A stretch of 45,572 bases of DNA from Aequorivita sp. Lineage in GTDB: Bacteria > Bacteroidota > Bacteroidia > Flavobacteriales > Flavobacteriaceae. Numbering within the stretch: position 1 is the first letter of the stretch; each line of letters starts with the position of its first letter. The notes under the pieces are model-generated. The model was not told the DNA's origin and searched no databases. It saw nothing but the letters and a program-made list of their open reading frames with translations. Where the stretch lies: positions 1 to 45,572 of the forward strand of contig JAUYGY010000029.1 of the NCBI GenBank assembly GCA_030690315.1, given 5' to 3'. Below are positions 14,599 through 27,011 of this stretch, piece by piece. Both the position numbers and the translations under genes were made by a program.

Positions 14599-17500
14599 AT
14601 GAAATATTTTTACAAGTGGAGCTCTCGATTTTTTCTTAATAATTGGTTACTTTTTTTATCGGTTGTATTTTTTTGCAATGTTATGCAGGCGCAGCTTGGT
14701 TTTGAGCATGAGGAAATTGTTTTTGATAAAGGCATATTGAGCAATTTGGCAAGAACCACAGTTGGAGATTTAGATGGAGACGGGGATATGGATGTAATTG
14801 CTGCCAGATTTACAAGCTATCAGCGCCAATCCAATATTGTTTGGTATGAGAATTTGGATGGTCTGGGCAACTACGGCGAAATGAAAGCTGTGTATGGTGA
14901 TTTAACAGGAACTTCTGATGTGCATGTGGCTGATCTGGATGGCGATGGCGATATGGATATACTGGCGGCTTCGGGTGATGATGATAATGTGGTATGGTAT
15001 GAAAATGAAGATGGTTTAGGAAATTTTGGACCGCAACAACTTATTGCGAATAATGCTCCAGATGCACTAAGAATTACTGCGGGAGATTTAGATTCTGATG
15101 GAGATTTAGATGTTATGGTTATTTATTTAAGAAGCTTTTCTTATGACAGATTGGTATGGTATGAAAACTTAGACGGATTAGGTGATTTTGGTCCAGAACA
15201 AATATTGGTAGAAAACCCTTCAATAGTAGATATGACCATTGTAGATATTGATGGTGACCTTGATAATGATGTGGTCTATTCGGCAGGTCTGTCTAATAGA
15301 ACTCTTGGGTTTCTTAGAAATATAGATGGACAGGGGAATTTTGGATCTCCTGGGCCAATTGCTGGAAATTCTGAAGATAATTATAATTCAATAGCCATGA
15401 TCGATGTGGACGGCGACGGAGATTTAGATGCTTTTTATTCATATTATGATAAAATTGCCTGGAAAGAAAATGAAGATGGTTTGGGAACTTTCGGCACAGA
15501 ACAAATTATTAATCAATCAGTATATGCAAAACGTCTGCTGTATTCAATTGATGTAGATGGGGATGGCGATATGGATTTAATTGAGGGTGCAACACAGCTA
15601 CATAAAATAAGTTGGTATGAAAATACAAATGGATTAGGGAGCTTTGGAGCGGAACAGATTGTTACTACTAAGGCTAACGGCGTCAAATCCTTGGCTGCAG
15701 CCCAAATTGATGGCGATAACGATGTCGATATTGTTTCTGCCTCCAACAATAATAAACTGGTTTGGTATTCCAATAAAGATGGGGCGGGTACCTATGGTTT
15801 GCCTATAAGTGTGTCAAAAAATGCGATAAGTATAACAGCTTTGGCCCACGGAGATATTGATCTTGATGGAGATATGGATTTAATATCATGCTCCTCATTT
15901 GACAAGGAAATTGCGTGGTATGAAAACAGGGATGGTCAGGGAGATTTTAAGCATCAACATATAATTACCAATGAGCTAAATGGCCCTAAAGGTGCTTTTC
16001 TTGAAGATATGGATGGAGATGGGGATTTGGATATTGTGGGCTATCATACGGGCACCCATTATGTATTTTGGTATGAGAATGAAGATGGTCTTGGAACATT
16101 TGGTCCAATAAAAAACATTGCAGAATTTATTCAAGGCATCAATAATCTTCAAGTTGCGGATTTTGATAATGATGGAGATATTGATGTTTTAACCCAAGCA
16201 ACTACTGAACCAAAACTCGCTATTTATAAAAATAATGGGCAGGGAATTTTTGGAAGCCCTATTGCTATTGCCACAACCAATTATTCGGGCAATGATATCC
16301 ATATTACAGATTTGGATACCGATGGAGATTTGGATTTCCTTGTTTCACAGAACGGGGCATTATTTTGGTTCAAAAATATGGATGGACAAGCAACTTTTGA
16401 ATTCCAGGATTATATTTCAGTAAATATCAATGCCATAAATGCGATTAGTAGTGGCGATATGGATGGCGATGGTTATGAAGATATTGTTGTTTCTGGAATA
16501 GAAAATACCAATAGCAAGGTATGGTGGTTAAAAAACTTGGATGGACAAGGAAATTTTAGTCCAAGGAATTTTATAACAAACGCTACGCAAGAAAGTGACG
16601 TCACCGTAGCAGATTTAGACAGTGACGGGGATATGGATGTAATTTATCGAGGGGACTATACCATATCATGGAGTGAAAATTTAGACGGTTTGGGAAATTT
16701 TGCAGCTGGGGTTGTGCTGACACCCGACGGCCCAGGGGGAAGTAAGCCAATCCATGTTGCCGATTTAAATGGTGATGGAAGTATGGATGTTGTGAGCGGA
16801 GAAGGCTTTACCCTCAATTTAATTGGGTGGTATAAAAATATGGGGAGTTTGGCTAATACCATAATGGGTAATATAAAATTTGATTCACAAAATGATGGGT
16901 GTGATTCGACAGATAATGCTATATCAAATGCTATGGTCATTACTAATGACGGAACAGATAACAATGCGGTATTTACCAAAACCGATGGTACTTATGAATT
17001 TCCTGTAGCTGTTGGTAGTTATACTACATCTGCCGGAAGCAATCTTTCGGATTATTTTTCAGTTACGCCAACCTCTCATATTTCTGTTTTTACGGAAGGA
17101 GGGAATACTGATGCCGCTGACTTTTGTATTTCGCCTTTTGTTACAGCAAACGATTTATCGGTAAGTATCTTTCCATTAGACATTGCAAAACCACGCTATT
17201 ACGTTACCTATAAAATAATTTATGAAAATTTGGGTACTACAATCCGTGGTGGGAGCGTGCAATTTGCCTATGAGGAAGAGTTTATGAATTTTACAGAGGC
17301 AAACCCAGTACCTACAGCTACTAATGGTAATGTTTTTACGTGGGATTTTAGCGATTTAAGACCATTTGAAACCAAAAGTATAGAAATAACTTTTAAAATT
17401 GCAGATCCGCCAATTGTTGAAGTTGGAGATATTCTGCATTTTACCGTTATAGTAAATCCAATAGGAAGTGATGAAACACCTGAAGATAATGTTTTTAAAT

Positions 17501-18180
17501 TTAATCATTTAGTGAAGAATTATCTTTTTGACAATAGGATGGATGTATCTGAAGATCGGGAGATTCCCATTGAGAAAGCCGATGAATATTTGCATTATAC
17601 CATACGTTTTAAAAACCCTGGGAGTACCACTATAACGAATTTAAGAATTGAGGATGTTTTAGACGAGAAGTTGGATTGGACCACCTTAAAGATTTTGGAT
17701 CAGAGTCATACTTTAGAGACACACCTTGTTAATGAAAAGATTTTTTTTCAATTTGATGATATTAATCTCTCGCCAGAGCCAGAAGAAAACGAAGGTTTTG
17801 TATTATTTAAGGTTAAGCCCTTACCGATAATTGTCGCAAATGACGAGATTGAAAATCAAGCAAGCCTCTATTTTGATTTATTGCCCGCTATTACAACCAA
17901 TACGGTCGCTACAAAATATGTGGAAGGTCTTGATATTCCTGATTTTAAAATTTTAAACGTATTGGCATACCCAAACCCTACAAACGATATTCTAAACATT
18001 CAGGCTGAAGGTTCTATTTCTTCAATTGAAATAATGAACTTGCTTGGGCAAACTTTGCTTACTTCCCAGGGGAACAGTAGCCGGGAACAGGTAGATATCT
18101 CTGGGCTTGCTGCCGGAAATTATTTTGTGAAGGTTGTTGTTGGGGAGGCGAGTCGGGTTTTGCGGGTGGTTGTTTATTAG
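14599..18180 (+). CDS. Secreted FG-GAP/VCBS-repeat protein with T9SS sorting domain
   Basis: A 1193-aa exported protein with a signal peptide over residues 1-32 (long basic lead, then hydrophobic, ending VMQAQ). About fourteen FG-GAP-like repeats (roughly 45-745) each carry a calcium-type motif such as DLDGDGDMDV and a WYENxDGxGxFG strand, suggesting a beta-propeller. A carrier domain follows, then a DUF7619-like domain whose usual FDPND start has drifted to FDNRMDV. The T9SS sorting domain (about 1115-1193) begins AYPNPTND. The last 60 codons are nearly identical in DNA to those of the 11800 gene, while the middle parts are far less alike. Function is likely adhesive or ligand binding at the cell surface; no enzyme motif was seen. 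Confidence 0.9.
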   Translation: MKYFYKWSSRFFLNNWLLFLSVVFFCNVMQAQLGFEHEEIVFDKGILSNLARTTVGDLDGDGDMDVIAARFTSYQRQSNIVWYENLDGLGNYGEMKAVYGDLTGTSDVHVADLDGDGDMDILAASGDDDNVVWYENEDGLGNFGPQQLIANNAPDALRITAGDLDSDGDLDVMVIYLRSFSYDRLVWYENLDGLGDFGPEQILVENPSIVDMTIVDIDGDLDNDVVYSAGLSNRTLGFLRNIDGQGNFGSPGPIAGNSEDNYNSIAMIDVDGDGDLDAFYSYYDKIAWKENEDGLGTFGTEQIINQSVYAKRLLYSIDVDGDGDMDLIEGATQLHKISWYENTNGLGSFGAEQIVTTKANGVKSLAAAQIDGDNDVDIVSASNNNKLVWYSNKDGAGTYGLPISVSKNAISITALAHGDIDLDGDMDLISCSSFDKEIAWYENRDGQGDFKHQHIITNELNGPKGAFLEDMDGDGDLDIVGYHTGTHYVFWYENEDGLGTFGPIKNIAEFIQGINNLQVADFDNDGDIDVLTQATTEPKLAIYKNNGQGIFGSPIAIATTNYSGNDIHITDLDTDGDLDFLVSQNGALFWFKNMDGQATFEFQDYISVNINAINAISSGDMDGDGYEDIVVSGIENTNSKVWWLKNLDGQGNFSPRNFITNATQESDVTVADLDSDGDMDVIYRGDYTISWSENLDGLGNFAAGVVLTPDGPGGSKPIHVADLNGDGSMDVVSGEGFTLNLIGWYKNMGSLANTIMGNIKFDSQNDGCDSTDNAISNAMVITNDGTDNNAVFTKTDGTYEFPVAVGSYTTSAGSNLSDYFSVTPTSHISVFTEGGNTDAADFCISPFVTANDLSVSIFPLDIAKPRYYVTYKIIYENLGTTIRGGSVQFAYEEEFMNFTEANPVPTATNGNVFTWDFSDLRPFETKSIEITFKIADPPIVEVGDILHFTVIVNPIGSDETPEDNVFKFNHLVKNYLFDNRMDVSEDREIPIEKADEYLHYTIRFKNPGSTTITNLRIEDVLDEKLDWTTLKILDQSHTLETHLVNEKIFFQFDDINLSPEPEENEGFVLFKVKPLPIIVANDEIENQASLYFDLLPAITTNTVATKYVEGLDIPDFKILNVLAYPNPTNDILNIQAEGSISSIEIMNLLGQTLLTSQGNSSREQVDISGLAAGNYFVKVVVGEASRVLRVVVY

Positions 18181-18300
18181 CAATTAGCAATTAGCAATTA
18201 ACAATTAGCAATTAGCAATTAACAATTAACAATTAACAATTAACAATTATTAATTACTCATTATTCATTATTCATTATTCATTATTAATTATTCATTATT
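18181..18300. repeat. Compound heptamer tandem repeat (CAATTAR then CATTATT)
   Basis: Directly after the stop codon come about ten copies of CAATTAG/CAATTAA (18181-18250), then about five copies of CATTATT, one interrupted by AATTATT (18259-18300). Both units are 7 bp. The same two heptamers meet again at 39101-39199 with the second inverted. Confidence 0.85.
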
Positions 18301-18545
18301 AATTAATTTTCACTTCTCTTAACAAGAAGTTAATGCTACTTTGTTATTTTACTGATTTATTTTGGCGCTCTTTCGCCAAGTTTGTAGAAGCACCATTTTT
18401 TCAAATTAGATTACAAAAGGGATATCTTGTTCAAAAGACTTTGAAGAAGACCCTTTTTGTTTTGAAAATAGCAAAAAACGAAAAACAGATAATTATGTCT
18501 TATTTTAATTATTTAAATTAACTTTAGCGCTCAAAATATTTCAAA
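18301..18545 (+). other. Leader region upstream of the tnaA-tpl pair
   Basis: Together with the repeat at 18181-18300 this makes a 365-base gene-free gap. ACAAAAGGG (18413-18421) can pair with CCCTTTTTGT (18451-18460) with a one-base bulge, followed by TTTTG. That gives a weak terminator- or attenuator-like hairpin with a 29-base loop. A small open frame at 18333-18521 has no family resemblance. TAACTTTA at 18519-18526 is one base off the -7 consensus. Confidence 0.35.
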
Positions 18546-21324
<2,779 letters not shown>

Positions 21325-21367
21325 GGAAGGCAACAATTTTTGTATTTGTTTCGATCTTTTAATGAGT

Positions 21368-21428
21368 TTGCTCCTTCTTCCTTTAAAAATTTTAAATCAG
21401 AAGTTTGGTTTTTTATGAAGGGGAGCAA
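21368..21428. other. Imperfect inverted repeat after tpl
   Basis: TTGCTCCTTC (21368-21377) pairs with GAAGGGGAGCAA (21417-21428) leaving a two-base bulge, with a 39-base loop. There is no downstream T-run, so a standard terminator is unlikely. It may be mRNA structure at the end of the tnaA-tpl transcript. Confidence 0.3.
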
Positions 21429-21594
21429 TGCACGTGGCTGGTCTTAAAGAAAGGTTAAAATTCTATTTTTTTTCACTTTTTATAGTTGTTTCAGATGCTT
21501 AATTATCGAATCCTTTTATATTTACCGATTGATAAATTTTCACTAAACAGTGCTCGTTTGTCGTGATTATTACTAATATAAACTCCCTTAATTA

Positions 21595-23736
21595 ATGAAA
21601 AAATTTGTTATTTCCTTTCTCCTCGCAGCATTCATTCTTCCCTTACAGGCTAACGAAGGCATGTGGTTTTTAATGCACATTGAACGGTTGAACCACCGCG
21701 ATATGCAAAAAATGGGGCTGCAGCTTACGGCCGAAGAAATTTACAGTATAAACAATGCCAGCCTTAAAGATGCCATTGTGCAGTTTAACCGCGGGTGTAC
21801 CGCCGAAATTATTTCGGGTAGCGGGTTGGTGCTTACCAATCACCACTGCGGGTATAGCCAAATTGCCGAACTTTCAACCGCCGAAAAAGATTACTTAACC
21901 AACGGTTTTTGGGCAGGAAACTATAAAGAGGAATTGAAGCCGAAAAGCTTATCGGTTCGTTTCTTTGTTAGAATGGACGATGTTTCCAAGCGAATTTTAA
22001 GTTTACTGAACGATAAAATGACCGAAGCAGAGCGTGAAGCTACCATAAACAAGGAAATTGCAAAGATTGAACAGGAAAACAGTGAAAGCGGAAAATACAC
22101 CGTTTCGGTAAAATCCTTTTATCAGGGAAATGAGTTTTACTATTTCGTGTATCAGGATTATAACGACGTGCGTTTGGTGGGAACACCTCCGGCAAGTGTT
22201 GGAAAATTTGGTGGCGATACCGATAATTGGGAATGGCCAAGACACACAGGTGATTTCTCTCTTTTTAGAGTATATGCCGATAAGGACGGAAACCCGGCCG
22301 AGTATTCGCCGGACAATGTGCCGCTTAAACCAAAATATCACTTAACCACCAGTTTAAAAGGTTTTGAGGAAAATGACTTCGCCATGATTCTGGGGTATCC
22401 TGGCAGGACCAACCGCTGGATGCCAGCCGGAGGGATTGAGCAAAACGTGGAATACGCATATCCTGCTTGGGTGGAAGCTTCAAAAACGTCTATGGATGTG
22501 ATGAAGAAGTATATGGACAAAGATCAGCAGGTAAAACTTGATTATGCTTCAAGTTATGCCTCTACCGCCAATTATTGGAAGAACCGCCAAGGAATGATTG
22601 ATGCACTGAAACAGCACAAAACTGCCGAAAGCAAACGCAATGATGAAAAAGATTTTCAGAAATGGGCTTCCAAAAAGGAAAATAAAAAGTATGCTGATGT
22701 AATGCCAGTAATCAATAATTATTACAGCAAAACCAATGAAAACAGTAGGCATAACAATTATATTGGACTGCTGTTAAGAACAAAAATGGCGACTATTCCA
22801 TACCGTTTGGGCAATGATATTAATTATTATTTACAACAGAATGAAGCAAAGCAGGCAGAATTGACGCCAAAATTAACTACCCAAATTGAAGATTTGTACG
22901 AAGGTATTTACCTTCCCTTAGAGAAAGATGTTTTAGCGGCACAGCTTAAACTTTATTCCACCAAAGCGAAGGATATTGCCCCGATGGTTGCTGAAGTTGC
23001 CGTTGAAAACAACAAAACGGAAGCAGGTTGGAACAATTATGTGGACACTGCTTTTAAGAATAGCATTTTTGAAACAAAGGAAAAACTACAGGCCTTTTTG
23101 GCAAACCCGAATGCGGAAGTTTTAAAGAATGATCCGTTGTTTCAACTTTCCACAGATTTGTTGACGCGCTACCGTTACAAAACCGAAGAAGAAAAACAAT
23201 TGGACAATGATTTTGAGCGTGCCTATAGAATGCTTGTTCAAGGAATGCGCCTTCAAAATCCAGATGAAAAATATTATCCGGACGCAAACAGTACCCTGCG
23301 ACTAACCTACGGAAAGGTTATTGCCTTGCCCGCAGACAAGCGTAATGACGCTGCGAAGAATTATTACACCACCTTAAAGGGAACGGTTGCGAAATATCAG
23401 CCGGGCGATGATGAATTCGATATGCCAAAAAAATTGATTGATCTTTATGAGAATAAGGATTTTGGCCAATATGCAGATGCTGATGGGTATTTACCGGTGA
23501 ACTTTTTGACGGACAACGACATTACGGGAGGTAACTCCGGGTCGCCAGTATTGAACGGAAAAGGGGAGTTGATCGGGCTGGCCTTTGACGGCAACATTGA
23601 AGCAATGGCGGGCGATGTTATTTTTGATGATCAACTGCAACGTACCATAAATGTTGATATCCGCTACGTTTTGTTTCTGATTGATAAGTATGCCGGAGCA
23701 AGCCATATTATTGATGAGTTGACTTTGGCGAAATAA
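21595..23736 (+). CDS. S46 family dipeptidyl-peptidase, DPP7-type
   Basis: A 713-aa exported serine peptidase with signal peptide residues 1-19 (FILPLQA). The chymotrypsin-like fold is split by a helical insert. The His region is TNHHCGY (81-87), and the catalytic Ser is Ser648 in GNSGSPV. S46 enzymes release dipeptides from oligopeptides in the periplasm. The S1 specificity position reads FDGN (Gly666) rather than FDRN, which marks DPP7-like (hydrophobic P1) rather than DPP11-like (Asp/Glu P1) enzymes. The catalytic Asp is expected in the GDTDNWEWPRHTGDFS region. Single-gene unit with its own terminator. It fits a proteolytic, amino-acid-using lifestyle along with the lyases upstream. Confidence 0.9.
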   Translation: MKKFVISFLLAAFILPLQANEGMWFLMHIERLNHRDMQKMGLQLTAEEIYSINNASLKDAIVQFNRGCTAEIISGSGLVLTNHHCGYSQIAELSTAEKDYLTNGFWAGNYKEELKPKSLSVRFFVRMDDVSKRILSLLNDKMTEAEREATINKEIAKIEQENSESGKYTVSVKSFYQGNEFYYFVYQDYNDVRLVGTPPASVGKFGGDTDNWEWPRHTGDFSLFRVYADKDGNPAEYSPDNVPLKPKYHLTTSLKGFEENDFAMILGYPGRTNRWMPAGGIEQNVEYAYPAWVEASKTSMDVMKKYMDKDQQVKLDYASSYASTANYWKNRQGMIDALKQHKTAESKRNDEKDFQKWASKKENKKYADVMPVINNYYSKTNENSRHNNYIGLLLRTKMATIPYRLGNDINYYLQQNEAKQAELTPKLTTQIEDLYEGIYLPLEKDVLAAQLKLYSTKAKDIAPMVAEVAVENNKTEAGWNNYVDTAFKNSIFETKEKLQAFLANPNAEVLKNDPLFQLSTDLLTRYRYKTEEEKQLDNDFERAYRMLVQGMRLQNPDEKYYPDANSTLRLTYGKVIALPADKRNDAAKNYYTTLKGTVAKYQPGDDEFDMPKKLIDLYENKDFGQYADADGYLPVNFLTDNDITGGNSGSPVLNGKGELIGLAFDGNIEAMAGDVIFDDQLQRTINVDIRYVLFLIDKYAGASHIIDELTLAK

Positions 23737-23761
23737 AGCCAAGTAGCAAAAAGTAAATTAT

Positions 23762-23806
23762 AAAAAAAACCCACAAATCAATACTTTGATTTTGTGGGGT
23801 TTTTTA
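23762..23806. terminator. Bidirectional terminator
   Basis: A-run, then ACCCACAAATCAA pairing with TTGATTTTGTGGGGT (two one-base bulges) and a T-run after it. It serves the S46 gene on plus and the convergent phospholipase gene on minus. Confidence 0.75.
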
Positions 23807-23825
23807 TTGAATGATTATTTTGATG

Positions 23826-24716
23826 TTAATACAAGGAAACCCCCAGTCCAACAGTGGTTTGGTTGTGGTTATAGTCTATTAAGCTTTCGCCGTAGCCGGT
23901 GAAGACTTGGGCGTGAAGTTTTAGGTTTTTCATGAAACGGTAACTATAATCAAGCCTTGCACTTCCGTGACTATTGTCGCCACCCCTTAGGGAATGGCGC
24001 GTTGCCAGTTCAAAATTGTGGCTCCCGAAGTTATAGCTCAGATCGAGTTGGGCACGGCCCATAAAGTCATCAATGTCTGGATTGTCGTCATTTTCTTCAG
24101 CTTCCGGAAGGCGTATCCAAGGTTTCAAAACAATTTGCACACTGTTTACTTCCCACCCCATTTGAAAAATAACCCGGTTCCAGCTTCTGCTCAAGGGTTT
24201 TGAACGCCCATTGCTTTGGTGGTTTAAGCCCACGCCCATATAAACCCCATTAAAATCTCCGATGTTATAAGGAGTGGCGAAAAGTATAAATGCCTCCGGT
24301 TGGTAATTCGTTTCCCGAAAAGGTCTTGAAAGGGTATTGTTGTAAAGCTGCCAGCGCGAACTTTGGGTATAGGCGCCCCACACGTCGCCGCCTAAAGGTC
24401 CAAAAAGATTATGAAGGATTTTTGTTTTGAAGCTTATTTGAAAAGCCAATTCTATGTTGTTGTAGCCAATAGGCTCCTCTACATTATTGTTTTCATTACT
24501 GCTAGTGGGCTTGTTATTTACGTTTGTGGTATAATTTGCAAACAAAACATACAATGGTTTATACGGAAGAATTCTGAATTCAACTTTTTTTGATAGCGAA
24601 GTGGAATCCAACTGCCAGATTTCAGCCAGGGTAGGATACTTGGTAATGTCCTGTGCAATACTTTGGGAACAGATCATAATAAAGCATGCAAAGAAAAGAA
24701 CGTGGGGATATTTCAT
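23826..24716 (-). CDS. pldA: Outer-membrane phospholipase A (PldA/OMPLA family)
   Basis: A 296-aa outer-membrane beta-barrel enzyme with signal peptide residues 1-21 (CFIMICSQSIAQ). The catalytic block GLNHQSNGRSKPLSRSWNR matches the NHxSNGR...SRSWNR signature of OMPLA, giving the His and Ser of the active site and the adjacent Asn. It hydrolyses acyl chains of outer-leaflet phospholipids, usually when dimerised under envelope stress. The C-terminus ends in a typical barrel strand (TTVGLGVSLY). Start: ATG at 24714-24716; one codon upstream a TTG is possible but unneeded. A -7 element lies 18 bases upstream. Confidence 0.88.
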   Translation of the reverse strand: MKYPHVLFFACFIMICSQSIAQDITKYPTLAEIWQLDSTSLSKKVEFRILPYKPLYVLFANYTTNVNNKPTSSNENNNVEEPIGYNNIELAFQISFKTKILHNLFGPLGGDVWGAYTQSSRWQLYNNTLSRPFRETNYQPEAFILFATPYNIGDFNGVYMGVGLNHQSNGRSKPLSRSWNRVIFQMGWEVNSVQIVLKPWIRLPEAEENDDNPDIDDFMGRAQLDLSYNFGSHNFELATRHSLRGGDNSHGSARLDYSYRFMKNLKLHAQVFTGYGESLIDYNHNQTTVGLGVSLY

Positions 24717-24733
24717 CAAGATTTTTTAGGGTG

Positions 24734-24741
24734 CAAAGATA
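24734..24741 (-). promoter_or_regulatory. -7 element of the phospholipase gene
   Basis: TATCTTTG on the minus strand fits TAnnTTTG, about 18 bases before the ATG. No clear -33 TTTG is visible. Confidence 0.45.
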
Positions 24742-24865
24742 GATGGGGTATTTTTGGTTTATGCCTATATTATATTAAAATAAAGCATCGGATTGAGGGA
24801 AAAGTATTGTCCCAAAACGGAGAGCCGAATTGCATAAAAGTTAGGTATGCTGAATTTTATTGATG

Positions 24866-24873
24866 TAAATTTG
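24866..24873 (+). promoter_or_regulatory. -7 element of the alpha/beta hydrolase gene
   Basis: TAAATTTG fits TAnnTTTG and lies 18 bases before the GTG start, a spacing that supports that start. The -33 box is not clear. Confidence 0.45.
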
Positions 24874-24891
24874 ACATGTAAAAATTTATAA

Positions 24892-25869
24892 GTGAAGTAT
24901 TTTAAACCACTGTTATTTCTGCTTATGCTCAGTCTTTTTGCGGGGTGCAAGAAAGAAAAGGACGAATATAAAGAGTTTAGGAAGGAGCCAGGGTATATTA
25001 CCCATCCAGATAAAGTGCATAAAGCCTATTTTGAGGCTTATGATAAAACACTTCAGCGATGGGGAGTAGCTTATGAAGAACTTTATATAACTACTTCAAA
25101 AGGAATAGCTCATGTGATAATGAGTGGTCCGAAAGATGGCGAAGCTGTAATTTTACTGCATGGAATGAGCGCCAGTTCTACTATGTGGTACCCCAATGCC
25201 AAGGCACTGGCCAAGCATTTCCGAATTTTTGCAATCGATTTAATTATTGAACCCGGAAAATCATATAAAACTGCAGATTTTGAAAATATTGATGAAGTAA
25301 CCGCTTGGTACGAAGAGATATTTTGGGCATTGAAATTAGAATCATTTCATTTGGTCGGAACTTCTCGTGGTGGCTGGTTAGCCATGAATATAGCCCTTCA
25401 AAGTAAAAGGGATATAAGAAGTTTAATCTTGTTGAGTCCGGTTCAGACGTTTATGTGGATTCCGCCAAGTACGGGCTTGTTGAAAAACATGTTCAATATA
25501 TTTTATTCCAAGGAAGAAGGGGTGGAGAGAACCATGGAAACCTTGTCTATAGATGCGAGTAAGATTGACAGAAATTATATAGCGCAGTATCGCATTGGCA
25601 TGGAAAATGACTCCTTAAGCAAATTCGTGATGGAAATGAAACCTTTCTCCAACAACACTTTGCAATCCTTAAAAATGCCTGTTCTTGTTTTGATTGGAGA
25701 TGAAGATATTTTCAATACCAAACAAACCATTCGTGTAACAGAGAAATATATTCCAAGGGGGCAGGGTGAGAGTATTCCGAATTCGGGTCACTTTCTCACG
25801 GTGGATCAACCCAAGATAGTAAACAAGAAAATAATAGATTTTATGAAGGCCAATGAAAAGGTAGATTAA
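24892..25869 (+). CDS. Lipoprotein alpha/beta hydrolase
   Basis: A 325-aa alpha/beta-fold hydrolase anchored as a lipoprotein: residues 1-18 form a signal with lipobox LFAGC, followed by KKEKDE. The oxyanion region is LLHGMSASSTMW, the nucleophile elbow GTSRGG (Ser in the GxSxG pattern), the acid in LIGDEDIF and the His in NSGHFLTVDQP, so the triad is complete. The substrate (ester, amide or similar) cannot be told. Start is GTG at 24892, chosen because it begins the signal peptide and lies just after a -7 element. Monocistronic by spacing. Confidence 0.85.
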   Translation: MKYFKPLLFLLMLSLFAGCKKEKDEYKEFRKEPGYITHPDKVHKAYFEAYDKTLQRWGVAYEELYITTSKGIAHVIMSGPKDGEAVILLHGMSASSTMWYPNAKALAKHFRIFAIDLIIEPGKSYKTADFENIDEVTAWYEEIFWALKLESFHLVGTSRGGWLAMNIALQSKRDIRSLILLSPVQTFMWIPPSTGLLKNMFNIFYSKEEGVERTMETLSIDASKIDRNYIAQYRIGMENDSLSKFVMEMKPFSNNTLQSLKMPVLVLIGDEDIFNTKQTIRVTEKYIPRGQGESIPNSGHFLTVDQPKIVNKKIIDFMKANEKVD

Positions 25870-25956
25870 CTAAATGTTGGCGTAATGCCCAAATCAATTT
25901 TTGGCAAATAGATTTCAAAGATTATTTTTACCCGAATTTAAAAGAAAATATAAAGT

Positions 25957-26838
25957 ATGGCATCAGGTTTTTTCGCAATATTGGATGATATAGCTGCATT
26001 GCTGGATGATGTGGCAATGATGAGCAAAGTGGCTGCCAAGAAAACAGCAGGAATTTTGGGGGATGATTTGGCGGTAAATGCCGAAAAGGCCTCCGGGTTT
26101 GCCTCTAAACGGGAAATTCCCGTATTGTGGGCAATTACCAAAGGCTCGTTTATTAATAAATTGATTATTCTGCCCATCGCCTTTTTGCTAAGTGCTTTTT
26201 TGCCGTGGGCTGTAACCATAATTTTAGTGCTGGGGGGGCTGTATTTGGCTTATGAGGGAGCTGAAAAGATATATGAGTTCTTTTTTCCGCATGCACATTC
26301 CCAAGAATCTTTAATTGACGAAAACCTGTCCGAAGCCGAAATACTGGCAATTGAAAAGGAACGAGTGAAATCTGCAATAGTCACGGACTTTATCCTGTCC
26401 GTAGAAATAGTGATTATCGCGCTGGGTACTGTTGTTACGGAAACTTTGACCACGCAAATTCTTGTGGTTAGTATAATAGCAATTGTGGCTACGGTTGGGG
26501 TTTATGGTATTGTTGCGCTAATTGTGCGGATGGATGAGGTTGGGTATAAGCTCATAAAAAGAAGTAAAAAGGAAAAAAGCTTTTCAAAAAGTTTAGGGAA
26601 CATATTGGTACTGGCACTGCCAAAGGTGATTAAAAGTTTAAGTGTTATAGGCACCATCGCGTTAATATTGGTGGCAGGGGGAATCTTTGTGCACAATATT
26701 GATTTTCTTCATCATTTATTGCCACAAGTGCCTTCCATAATTGTTGAGTTTTTAGTAGGATTGGCTGTGGGGTTTATTTGTTTGTTGGTAGTGATGGGTT
26801 TTAAGAAGATTTTTAGAATGGTTAAATCGGAAAAATAG
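25957..26838 (+). CDS. DUF808 family inner-membrane protein (YedI-like)
   Basis: A 293-aa membrane protein matching the DUF808/YedI family. The conserved N-terminus MASGFFAILDDIAALLDD and the segment KKTAGILGDDLAVNAEKASGF are diagnostic. Several hydrophobic segments follow (about 70-105, 145-190, 225-245, 260-285), with a cytoplasmic-looking charged loop near 105-140. The family's biochemical role is not known. It stands alone, 87 bases after the hydrolase gene. Confidence 0.85.
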   Translation: MASGFFAILDDIAALLDDVAMMSKVAAKKTAGILGDDLAVNAEKASGFASKREIPVLWAITKGSFINKLIILPIAFLLSAFLPWAVTIILVLGGLYLAYEGAEKIYEFFFPHAHSQESLIDENLSEAEILAIEKERVKSAIVTDFILSVEIVIIALGTVVTETLTTQILVVSIIAIVATVGVYGIVALIVRMDEVGYKLIKRSKKEKSFSKSLGNILVLALPKVIKSLSVIGTIALILVAGGIFVHNIDFLHHLLPQVPSIIVEFLVGLAVGFICLLVVMGFKKIFRMVKSEK

Positions 26839-26980
26839 ACACATTTAAAGTTGAAAGCAAAGTTTGTAGAGTAAAGGAAGGCGTGTATTTCCGATATTTT
26901 TCAAGCTTATTTTTTTGTAATAAATTAACGTTCAGTATATTAATGAATGGGTTTTAATATAATTGAGATTTTTTTATCCT

Positions 26981-27000
26981 GTTTACGGTTTTCCGTAAAC
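26981..27000. promoter_or_regulatory. Perfect palindrome upstream of the four-gene exported operon
   Basis: GTTTACGG, TTTT, CCGTAAAC: 8-bp arms with a 4-bp spacer, 12 bases before a near-consensus -7 element. It overlaps where the -33 box would lie, so it is a candidate operator; it would be upstream of the transcript. Confidence 0.45.
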
Positions 27001-27011
27001 TTCAAAGTAAA

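Noticed and set aside
18181..18300. CRISPR array
   Set aside because: The repeats are 7 bp with no unique spacers; no cas genes or array with 25-40 bp repeats was seen anywhere in the window.
18333..18521. A 62-aa open frame before tnaA as a TnaC-like leader peptide
   Set aside because: It is too long, lacks the Trp-Asp-Pro spacing of TnaC and ends too near the tnaA start.
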